Part shown: positions 1-6,001 of the stretch, piece after piece
How the letters are laid out: each line of letters starts with the position of its first letter
Position numbering within the stretch: position 1 is the stretch's first letter
From: Pseudomonadota bacterium
GTDB taxonomy: Bacteria > Pseudomonadota > Gammaproteobacteria > Xanthomonadales > Xanthomonadaceae
Assembly (NCBI GenBank): GCA_023423605.1
Contig: JAFAFF010000185.1
Span: forward strand, 1-6,678
Length of the DNA stretch: 6,678 nt
Direction: 5' to 3'
Made by a program: the position numbers and the translations under genes
The notes under the pieces: model-generated
Told to the model about the DNA's origin: nothing
Databases searched by the model: none
What the model saw: only the letters and a program-made list of their open reading frames with translations

Positions 1-1104
1 GTACAGCAGCCCCCCGCACCGGCCGAGCGCGCAGCAGAGCCCGCGCCGGCGCACGCGACTCCTTCGCTGGAAGAACTGGCGGCCTCGGTACTCGCGCCGG
101 TCACCCATGCGGCGCCGAACGCCGATCCCATCGCGCCGGCCGCGGACCTGCCAGTGTTCGTGGAAGCCGAACCCGCCCCTGCAGGCAGGCCCGGCTGGCG
201 CGAACGCCTGCGCAACAGCACCTTCGCGCGCAGTTTCGGTGGGCTGTTCTCGCGCAATCCCAAGCTCGACGACGACCTGCTGGATGAAATCGAAACTGCG
301 CTGATCACCGCCGATGTCGGCGTCACCGCAACCACGGCGCTGGTGGATGGCCTGCGCCGGCGGATGAAGGCGCGCGAGTTCAGCGACGCCAACGCGCTGC
401 TGGCGGCCCTGCGTGCCGATCTGATCGACATTCTGCGGCCGGTGTCCAGACCGCTGGTGATCGATCCCGCAGCCAGGCCGTTCGTGGTGCTCACCGTGGG
501 CGTCAACGGCGTCGGCAAGACCACCACCATCGGCAAGCTTGCCAAGCGCTTCAAGGATGATGGCCACAGCCTGATGCTGGCCGCAGGCGATACCTTCCGT
601 GCCGCCGCCGTGGCGCAGCTGCAGGCCTGGGGTGAACGCAACGGCGTGGCCGTGGTCGCCCAGGGCCAGAATGCGGACGCGGCTTCGGTGGCGTTCGACG
701 CGCTGCAGGCCGGCAAGGCACGCGGCACCTCGGTGCTGATCGCCGATACCGCCGGTCGCCTGCATACCCAGTCCGGGCTGATGAACGAACTGGGCAAGAT
801 CCGCCGCGTGCTCGGCAAGATCGACGCATCGGCACCGCATGAGGTGCTGATGGTGATCGACGGCACCACCGGCCAGAACGCGCTGTCGCAGCTGCGCCAG
901 TTCAATGCGGCGGTGAACGTCACCGGCCTGGTGGTCACCAAGCTGGATGGCACCGCCAAGGGCGGCGTGGTCTTCGCGCTGGCCCGCGAATTCGGCATCC
1001 CGATCCGCTTCGCCGGCATCGGCGAGCGTCCGGAAGATCTGCGCGTATTCGATCCGGAAGCCTTCGTCGACGCGCTGCTGCCCGAAGCACTGGGCAGTGC
1101 CTGA
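1..1104 (+). CDS. ftsY: FtsY, signal recognition particle receptor GTPase (5' end outside window)
   Basis: FtsY is the membrane-associated receptor for the signal recognition particle. It pairs with Ffh and hydrolyses GTP to hand nascent membrane proteins to SecYEG. The reading frame is open to base 1 with no stop, so the gene begins upstream; the GTG at 154 is internal. The visible part starts with about 50 Ala/Pro-rich residues, the variable N-terminal extension. A basic amphipathic stretch follows (GWRERLRNSTFARSF, about 193-237), resembling the membrane-targeting helix just before the N domain. The NG domain comes next: P-loop GVNGVGKT at 499-522, DTFRAAA at 589-609, DTAGR (G3) at 745-759, TKLDG (G4) at 937-951, and GIGE near 1018. 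From the N domain to the end it aligns closely with remembered E. coli FtsY, including the C-terminal end, so the 3' end is intact. mutY overlaps the stop codon and is probably co-transcribed. Confidence 0.97.
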   Translation, partial: VQQPPAPAERAAEPAPAHATPSLEELAASVLAPVTHAAPNADPIAPAADLPVFVEAEPAPAGRPGWRERLRNSTFARSFGGLFSRNPKLDDDLLDEIETALITADVGVTATTALVDGLRRRMKAREFSDANALLAALRADLIDILRPVSRPLVIDPAARPFVVLTVGVNGVGKTTTIGKLAKRFKDDGHSLMLAAGDTFRAAAVAQLQAWGERNGVAVVAQGQNADAASVAFDALQAGKARGTSVLIADTAGRLHTQSGLMNELGKIRRVLGKIDASAPHEVLMVIDGTTGQNALSQLRQFNAAVNVTGLVVTKLDGTAKGGVVFALAREFGIPIRFAGIGERPEDLRVFDPEAFVDALLPEALGSA

Positions 1105-2188
1105 CGCGGCCGTTGCCGCAGCCGCGCGCTCCCCGGCGCCGGCTGCCGATACCGATGCGTTCGTTGATGGCCTGCTGCGATGGTTCGACGTGCATGGTCG
1201 CCATGACCTGCCATGGCAGCACCCACGCACGTCTTACCGTGTGTGGCTGTCGGAGATCATGCTGCAGCAGACCCAGGTCGCCACGGTCATACCGTATTTC
1301 CTGAAGTTCCTGCATCACTTCCCTACCCTGCCCGACCTGGCCGCGGCGGACAATGACGCGGTGATGGCGCAATGGGCGGGCCTGGGCTACTACGCACGCG
1401 CGCGCAACCTGCACGCCGCCGCCAGGCGTTGTGTCGAACAGCACGATGGCGACCTGCCGCGGGATTTCGATGCGCTGCACGCCCTGCCTGGCATCGGCCG
1501 CAGCACCGCTGGCGCGATCCTCAGCCAGGCATGGAAGGAGCCGTTCGCGATCCTCGACGGCAACGTCAAGCGTGTGTTGACCCGCTACCACGGCATCGAG
1601 GGATTCCCCGGCCTGCCGGCCGTGGAACGCTCACTGTGGGCCATCGCCGAAGCGCACGTGGCCCACGTTCCGGCAGCGCGCATGGCCGACTATACGCAGG
1701 CGCAGATGGATCTTGGCGCCACGCTGTGCACGCGCAGCCGCCCCACCTGCGCGATCTGCCCACTTCAGGAGGCTTGCGTGGCGCGTCGCGAGGGACTTGC
1801 CGCGCAGCTGCCGACCGCGCGGCCCGGGAAGGTGCTGCCCGAACGCGAAGCTGTCGCCCTGCTGCTGCATGACGACCAAGGCCGGGTGCTGCTGCAGAAG
1901 CGCCCACAGACCGGCATATGGGCATCGTTGTGGACGTTGCCGCAGGCTGAAACGGCATTGGCGATGCAGGACTGGTTCGACACGCATGTGCATGGCGTGC
2001 TGGACGACGCGCTGGAACTGCCACTGTTGCAGCACACCTTCAGCCATTACCGGCTGCACCTGCAGGTATTGCGCGCCCGCGTGGACGGACTGCGCATCGA
2101 TGATCCCATGCTGCGCTGGGTAGCCAGCAACGAGCTGCCCGCGCTCGGCCTGCCCGCCCCGATCCGCAAGCTGCTGGATAGCCTGTAA
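1097..2188 (+). CDS. mutY: MutY, A/G-specific adenine DNA glycosylase
   Basis: MutY removes adenine mispaired with 8-oxoguanine or guanine, preventing G:C to T:A changes after oxidative damage. I chose the GTG at 1097, giving 363 residues. It overlaps the ftsY stop by 8 bp and leaves about 25 residues before the conserved start of the fold. The in-frame ATG at 947 would run 158 bases into ftsY, and the next GTG (1190) would cut into the fold. Catalytic Glu53 lies in SEIMLQQTQ. The helix-hairpin-helix LPGIGRSTAGAI is followed by catalytic Asp154 in ILDGNVKRV. The [4Fe-4S] ligands are Cys211, 218, 221 and 227, with the canonical C-x6-C-x2-C-x5-C spacing. From about residue 250 there is a NUDIX-like 8-oxoG recognition domain with HTFSHYRL. 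All hallmarks are intact. No strong ribosome-binding site precedes the GTG, so expression may depend on translation from ftsY. The start is less certain than the identity. Confidence 0.95.
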   Translation: MPDAAVAAAARSPAPAADTDAFVDGLLRWFDVHGRHDLPWQHPRTSYRVWLSEIMLQQTQVATVIPYFLKFLHHFPTLPDLAAADNDAVMAQWAGLGYYARARNLHAAARRCVEQHDGDLPRDFDALHALPGIGRSTAGAILSQAWKEPFAILDGNVKRVLTRYHGIEGFPGLPAVERSLWAIAEAHVAHVPAARMADYTQAQMDLGATLCTRSRPTCAICPLQEACVARREGLAAQLPTARPGKVLPEREAVALLLHDDQGRVLLQKRPQTGIWASLWTLPQAETALAMQDWFDTHVHGVLDDALELPLLQHTFSHYRLHLQVLRARVDGLRIDDPMLRWVASNELPALGLPAPIRKLLDSL

Positions 2189-2212
2189 GGCTCGAGCCAC
2201 ATGCATGGTCTC

Positions 2213-2235
2213 GTAGCGCCGGGCTCTGCCCGGCT
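2213..2235 (+). repeat. SMAG/REP-type stem-loop, copy 1
   Basis: A GTAG tetranucleotide at 2213-2216 is followed by a perfect 7-bp stem: GCCGGGC (2218-2224), loop TCT, GCCCGGC (2228-2234). This is the form of the GTAG-headed REP elements (SMAG) of Stenotrophomonas. The same 17-base stem-loop recurs on the minus strand at 5971-5987 and 5933-5949. It lies 24 bp after the mutY stop and faces copy 2. Confidence 0.8.
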
Positions 2236-2240
2236 GGAGA

Positions 2241-2262
2241 CAGGGGCAGAGCCCCGCTCTAC
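2241..2262 (-). repeat. SMAG/REP-type stem-loop, copy 2, inverted relative to copy 1
   Basis: On the minus strand GTAG (2262-2259) is followed by a 5-bp stem GGGGC, loop TCT, GCCCC (2255-2243). It matches copy 1 at about 17 of 20 positions over the shared segment, in the opposite orientation, so the pair forms an imperfect palindrome with about 6 bp between the two elements. Its TAG is also the stop codon of yggX. The pair lies between convergent genes and could end transcription from both sides, although there is no T-run typical of an intrinsic terminator. Confidence 0.75.
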
Positions 2263-2534
2263 GTCGGTTGCGGCGCGACGAAACCGGCCGGCTTCTCCGC
2301 GCCACCGGAGAACAGGAATTTCACCAGTTCCTCTTCAAGGAACGCACGGTGCTTCGGATCACGCGGGGACAGCCGGTTTTCGTTGATCAACATGGTCTGG
2401 TGCGCCAGCCATGCATTCCATGCCGGCTTGCCGATCTCCGCGAAGATGCGCTTGCCCAGCTCGCCGGGATACGGGACGAAATCCAGGCCTTCGGCCTCGC
2501 GTTGTTCATACTGGCAGAAAACGGTGCGCGGCAT
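2259..2534 (-). CDS. yggX: YggX, probable Fe(II)-trafficking / oxidative damage protection protein
   Basis: This small cytosolic protein is linked in enteric bacteria to iron handling and to protecting iron-sulfur enzymes from oxidative damage. The 91-residue product from the ATG at 2534 matches remembered E. coli YggX almost end to end. It has [14 protein letters not shown] with conserved Cys7, then [10 protein letters not shown], the Trp-rich W-x2-W segment, QTMLINE and FLF. The total length is also the same as in E. coli. An in-frame ATG at 2543 would add Met-Ile-Asp. I prefer 2534 because family members begin M-x-R-T; neither start has a strong ribosome-binding site. The stop codon TAG lies inside the GTAG of an adjacent REP-like element. 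It converges with mutY, another oxidative-damage defence gene, but a functional link is only inference. A possible own promoter lies just upstream. Confidence 0.93.
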   Translation of the reverse strand: MPRTVFCQYEQREAEGLDFVPYPGELGKRIFAEIGKPAWNAWLAHQTMLINENRLSPRDPKHRAFLEEELVKFLFSGGAEKPAGFVAPQPT

Positions 2535-2567
2535 GTCGATCATCAGCTCGTGTGCGGAATCGCCCCT

Positions 2568-2573
2568 ATTGTA
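2568..2573 (-). promoter_or_regulatory. Possible -10 element for yggX
   Basis: Read on the minus strand this is TACAAT, five of six matches to the sigma-70 -10 consensus in otherwise very GC-rich DNA. It would place the transcript start about 25 bases before the yggX ATG. No convincing -35 box lies 16-18 bp upstream. A 12-bp perfect palindrome, CACCCGCGGGTG (2591-2602), covers roughly the -35 zone. The call is tentative. Confidence 0.3.
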
Positions 2574-2585
2574 GCCGCGGCGCCA

Positions 2586-3041
2586 TCAATCACCCGCGGG
2601 TGCTTCATCCCGCTCCTGCACCTGCGCCTGGCGCAGCTCCTGTTCGGAAGCACGCAACGCCTTGATGTCCAGCCGGCGGATGCTGGCGATATGGCAGGGA
2701 AATCCAGGGCCAGGGCCGCCCCCCAGTACCAGCACATTGTCAAAGCGCGCCGAAACGCGGCCAGCACGGCTGGTCAGGCCGATCGCCGGGGCATACGGTA
2801 GTTCCTGGCAAGGCCCGGACAGTTCCAGCAGGTAGGCTTCGCTGGGCCGGGTCCATACCGCCAGCGCACTGTCGCCCAGTTCATTCCAGCCGTTGAGGCT
2901 GCCGGCGAACTGCATGTCGTTCTGCGGCGGGCCGGCGTGCGCACGGTACAGCTCCAGCCGCTCGGCGCTTCCCAGGCGGCCGGCCGTGGCGCATGCGGCC
3001 AGCGAACAACACAGCAGTACGGCGGCGAGAAGACGCTTCAT
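2586..3041 (-). CDS. Small predicted lipoprotein, DUF6491-like
   Basis: The 151-residue product begins MKRLLAAVLLCCSLAAC, a lipoprotein signal peptide with lipobox Leu14-Ala15-Ala16-Cys17. The residue after the lipidated Cys is Ala, not Asp, which predicts sorting to the outer membrane by the Lol pathway. The mature part has a central segment ALAVWTRPSEAYLLEL followed by GPCQEL and a VSARFDNVLV strand. Near the end is FPCHIASIRRLDIKALR; the two mature cysteines could pair. I recognise this pattern as that of the uncharacterised DUF6491 proteins of Xanthomonadaceae, from memory. The function is unknown. The frame is open upstream to an ATG at 3170, but the start at 3041 is chosen because it puts the signal peptide at the N-terminus. 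It lies on the same strand as lolD, 204 bp downstream of it, across a repeat-filled gap, so co-transcription is uncertain. Confidence 0.82.
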   Translation of the reverse strand: MKRLLAAVLLCCSLAACATAGRLGSAERLELYRAHAGPPQNDMQFAGSLNGWNELGDSALAVWTRPSEAYLLELSGPCQELPYAPAIGLTSRAGRVSARFDNVLVLGGGPGPGFPCHIASIRRLDIKALRASEQELRQAQVQERDEAPAGD

Positions 3042-3149
3042 GACGGTATCCGGCAAAGGGAAGCGCACCGATGATGCGCCGGCGTGCGTGAAGGCGTGGC
3101 CGTTTCCGGCAGGGGCGAAGCGTGGTCGGGGGCTTGCTGCCCGGAGAGC

Positions 3150-3174
3150 GTGACGACCAACGGTCGTCACCCAC
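3150..3174 (-). repeat. Degenerate REP-like hairpin
   Basis: Perfect 9-bp arms GTGACGACC (3150-3158) and GGTCGTCAC (3162-3170) enclose a 3-base loop. On the minus strand the hairpin is directly preceded by GTGG (3174-3171), one base different from the GTAG head of SMAG elements. It lies downstream of lolD and could stabilise or end that transcript, but no T-run follows it in the minus direction. Confidence 0.6.
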
Positions 3175-3241
3175 CATTCCAGCCGTCACCCACCATGCCA
3201 GCCGTCTCCCACCATGCCAGTTGTCACCCGCTACACCGGTA
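3166..3241. repeat. 19-bp tandem repeat, three good copies plus a degenerate fourth
   Basis: Units lie at 3166-3184, 3185-3203 and 3204-3222, plus-strand consensus GTCACCCACCATGCCAGCC. Copies 1 and 2 differ at one base; copy 3 differs from copy 2 at three. The block at 3223-3241 matches at roughly 12 of 19 positions. The first unit begins inside the right arm of the hairpin at 3150-3170. The array is non-coding and ends 4 bp before the lolD stop codon. Confidence 0.8.
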
Positions 3242-3245
3242 TCGC

Positions 3246-3951
<706 letters not shown>

Positions 3952-3959
<8 letters not shown>

Positions 3960-5193
3960 AACGCAGCGCCTCCGCAGGCTGGGTGCGGGCCGCGCGCCAC
4001 GCCGGGTAAAGGGTGGCCAAGAAGCTCATCAGCAGCGCCACCACCGTGATCACCACGATGTCGGCCGGCTGCATGTCCGTCGGCAGGCCGGTGATGTAAT
4101 ACACATCCTCCGGCAGCAGCTTCACCTTGAACACCGCCTCGATGGCAGCAAGGATGCGCTCCAGGTTGAGGGTCAGGGTGATGCCACCGAGCACGCCGGC
4201 CACGGTGCCGATGATGCCGATCAGCGACCCCTGCACCATGAACACGCCCATCACGCCGCGCGGGGTGAGGCCCAACGTGCGCAGGATGGCGATGTCGGCC
4301 TGCTTGTCGGTCACCAGCATCACCTGCGAAGACACCAGGTTGAAGGCGCCCATCGCGATGATCAGCGACAGCAGGATGCCCATCACCACTTTCTCCATGC
4401 GCAGCGAGTGGTACAGGTTCGCGTTCTGCTGCGTCCAGTCGCTCACCCGGTACGCGCCTCCCAGCCGTTGCGCCAGGTCCACGCCCACCTCCAGCGCCCT
4501 GTCCATGTCACGCAGCTTCAGGCGCACGCCGGTGGCGCCATCGATGCGCAGCACGCGCTCCAGGTCCTGCATGTTGGCGAAGGCCACGCCACGGTCGATC
4601 TCGTTGTAGCCGGCTTCGAAGATGCCGCTGACGGTGAAGCGTTTCATGCGCGGGATCGCGCCCATCGGCGTGCCCTGCACTTCGGCCAGCGTCACCACCA
4701 CCTGGTCACCCACGCCGACCCCCAGCCAGATGGCCAGTTCCTGCCCGAGCAGCAGGTTGTAGCTGCCCGCTTCCAGACTGTCGAAACGGCCCTTCTTCAT
4801 CTTCTCGGCAACGACGGATACCTTCGGCTCCATCTTCGGGTCGACGCCCTGCACCAGCGCACCCTGGACGCGCGCGCCGCTGATCATCGCCTGGATCTCG
4901 ATGTAGGGGGCCGCACCGGCCACGCGCGGATCCTTGTAGGCGGCGTCCACGGCGCGCTGCCAATCGCTCATCGGCTCGCCATCGCGGCTGATGGTGGTAT
5001 GCGCGGACATCTGCAGCAGGCGATCGCGGATCTCCTTCTGGAACCCGCTCATCACCGCCAGTGTGGTGATCAGCACGGTCACGCCCAGCGCGATGCCGAG
5101 GATGGAGGCCATCGAAATGAAGGAAATGAAGCCGTTGCGCCGCTTGGCGCGCAGGTAGCGCAGGCCGATGGAAACGGGAATGGGTTTGAACAT
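3952..5193 (-). CDS. lolC: LolC/LolE-family lipoprotein-releasing permease (possibly LolF-type)
   Basis: This is the membrane subunit that captures lipoproteins in the inner membrane and passes them to LolA. From the ATG at 5193 it has 413 residues, the size of LolC/LolE. An ATG at 5259 would add 22 residues that overlap ygfX and do not look like the family N-terminus. It starts [22 protein letters not shown], the typical entry to this family. The predicted topology is four membrane segments at about 22-48, 269-293, 313-340 and 378-396, with a large periplasmic domain between the first two. The last helix ends in [18 protein letters not shown], the usual MacB/FtsX-like C-terminus. [19 protein letters not shown] segment lies where LolC carries its LolA-binding hook. 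No second permease gene follows lolD, so the lolC name is conventional only. Its end overlaps lolD, and ygfX ends 23 bp upstream. Confidence 0.92.
3969..3973 (-). promoter_or_regulatory. Ribosome-binding site of lolD
   Basis: GGAGG on the minus strand, 9 bases before the lolD ATG at 3959. It lies inside the coding sequence of the permease gene and fixes the lolD start. It is the clearest Shine-Dalgarno sequence in the window. Confidence 0.8.
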
Positions 5194-5216
5194 GCAGGTG
5201 CGCCGATGAATTCGGC

Positions 5217-5666
5217 TTATGGTGCCACCGACGGCGGCTGACGGGAAACCGCATGGCAACGAACGGCCAGTCGCAGTTCACGTCGTTGCCGGCAATCCAG
5301 CGTATCCGGCCAGAACAGCAGGTGGCCGGCGCGTTCCGGTCCCTGCCAGCGCAGCTGCAGCCAGGGCCCACGGCCGTGCAGCGACGGCGCTTCCAGTTCC
5401 ATGCCATCCAGCAGCAGCGGGCGCGGCGGTGCCTGCAGCCACAGCAGGCGCCGAGGCCTTCGCAGTGCGCGCCACAGGCAGGCGATGCCTGCCAGCCAGG
5501 TCAGCAGCACCACCGGTGCCTGCCATCGCGTGTCCAGATCGCTGGCGGCGATCAACCAGGGCGCGGCCGCCAGCACCGCCACCTCGGCCACGGCGAGCAG
5601 GCGCGATGGCCGCCACTCAAGCCTTGAGGGCGCTGATCCGTTCGAGCAGGGGGACGGCGTGTGCAT
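5217..5666 (-). CDS. ygfX: YgfX/CptA-like small inner-membrane protein
   Basis: The 149-residue product has a short N-terminal tail, the family-like segment SRLEWRPSR (14-22), and two predicted membrane helices at about 23-42 and 51-68. A basic stretch RALRRPRR and a cytosolic C-terminal domain rich in Trp and Leu ([21 protein letters not shown]) follow. Position right after sdhE matches the sdhE-ygfX pair of enteric bacteria. Published work on the family proposes either a toxin acting on FtsZ and MreB (CptA) or a partner of SdhE; the sequence cannot decide between these. The start is the ATG at 5666, with GAGG 9 bases upstream, so the first 50 bases overlap the end of sdhE in another frame. 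An ATG at 5681 is also in frame. Identity rests on topology, short motif and context. Confidence 0.78.
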   Translation of the reverse strand: MHTPSPCSNGSAPSRLEWRPSRLLAVAEVAVLAAAPWLIAASDLDTRWQAPVVLLTWLAGIACLWRALRRPRRLLWLQAPPRPLLLDGMELEAPSLHGRGPWLQLRWQGPERAGHLLFWPDTLDCRQRRELRLAVRCHAVSRQPPSVAP

Positions 5667-5865
5667 GCGGGCAAGCCTCATAGCCCATGAACCACCGCCA
5701 CAACCTATCGTCCTCGCAGTCCAGGAGGAACAGGAAAACTTCGCGTTCTTCCGCGGGGGCAGTGGCCCATTCGCGGTCGAGGTACCGTTCGAACAGCTGG
5801 TCCAGTTCGCGCATGCCACGACGGCAACGCCAGCGCAGCTTCTTCAGCAGGGTTGTTTCATCCAT
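5617..5865 (-). CDS. sdhE: SdhE, FAD assembly factor for succinate dehydrogenase
   Basis: SdhE is a small cytosolic protein that promotes covalent attachment of FAD to the SdhA flavoprotein of complex II. The 82-residue product is close in length to the E. coli protein (88) and carries the diagnostic RGxxE motif as RGMRE (16-20) within [14 protein letters not shown]. The rest is a helical bundle pattern with [23 protein letters not shown], matching the family. The start at 5865 gives the usual M-D/E N-terminus and has GGGG 9 bases upstream; an ATG at 5898 would add 11 atypical residues. It follows sdhB on the same strand after 136 bp of repeat-rich DNA and overlaps ygfX. In E. coli the gene is not beside the sdh operon, so the linkage here adds support to its assignment. 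Confidence 0.93.
   Translation of the reverse strand: MDETTLLKKLRWRCRRGMRELDQLFERYLDREWATAPAEEREVFLFLLDCEDDRLWRWFMGYEACPHAHAVPLLERISALKA
5676..5679 (-). promoter_or_regulatory. Ribosome-binding site of ygfX, inside sdhE
   Basis: GAGG on the minus strand, 9 bases before the ATG at 5666, within the last codons of sdhE. It supports a long overlap between the two genes rather than a start after the sdhE stop. No usual in-frame start codon occurs between the sdhE stop and the first membrane helix. Confidence 0.5.
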
Positions 5866-5932
5866 CGGTACGTGCCCCGGAAAAGGAAGGCCGAGCATGG
5901 CCCGGCGGCCGCAGGGGCCGGCCGACAGCCCG

Positions 5933-5953
5933 GCCGGGCAGAGCCCGGCCCCA
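5933..5953 (-). repeat. SMAG/REP-type stem-loop, copy with altered head
   Basis: The minus strand carries GCCGGGC, TCT, GCCCGGC (5949-5933), identical over all 17 bases to the stem-loops at 2218-2234 and 5971-5987. The expected GTAG head has drifted to ATGG. Just before it on the plus strand (5916-5935) is a further imperfect GGCCGG/CCGGCC palindrome that may be an older decayed copy. Confidence 0.65.
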
Positions 5954-5970
5954 TGATCATCTGGCCGGCA

Positions 5971-5992
5971 GCCGGGCAGAGCCCGGCCCTAC
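5971..5992 (-). repeat. SMAG/REP-type stem-loop, intact copy
   Basis: On the minus strand GTAG (5992-5989) and one G precede the perfect 7-bp stem GCCGGGC, TCT, GCCCGGC (5987-5971). It begins 10 bp beyond the sdhB stop codon and has the same orientation as the copy at 5933-5953. It could stabilise the 3' end of the sdhB message or limit read-through into sdhE. Confidence 0.8.
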
Positions 5993-6001
5993 GACCGCTG
6001 G

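Noticed and set aside
947..1096. Longer mutY start at the ATG at 947
   Set aside because: It would add 50 residues encoded inside the conserved end of ftsY, with low-complexity Ser/Arg composition unlike MutY.
935..1591. 218-codon minus-strand open frame
   Set aside because: It is antisense to the ftsY end and to mutY, with no family resemblance. The plus-strand genes here have intact catalytic motifs.
3042..3170. N-terminal extension of the lipoprotein frame to the ATG at 3170
   Set aside because: It would bury the signal peptide 43 residues in, and the extension is Arg/Ala-rich and overlaps the hairpin.
3166..3241. Possible CRISPR array
   Set aside because: The units are contiguous 19-mers with no unique spacers, and there are no cas genes.
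5267..5666. Toxin-antitoxin module from the CptA/CptB names of ygfX/sdhE
   Set aside because: The SdhE flavinylation role is well supported by its RGxxE motif and the adjacent sdhB. Nothing in the sequence shows toxin activity, so it is not called as a defence or toxin system.
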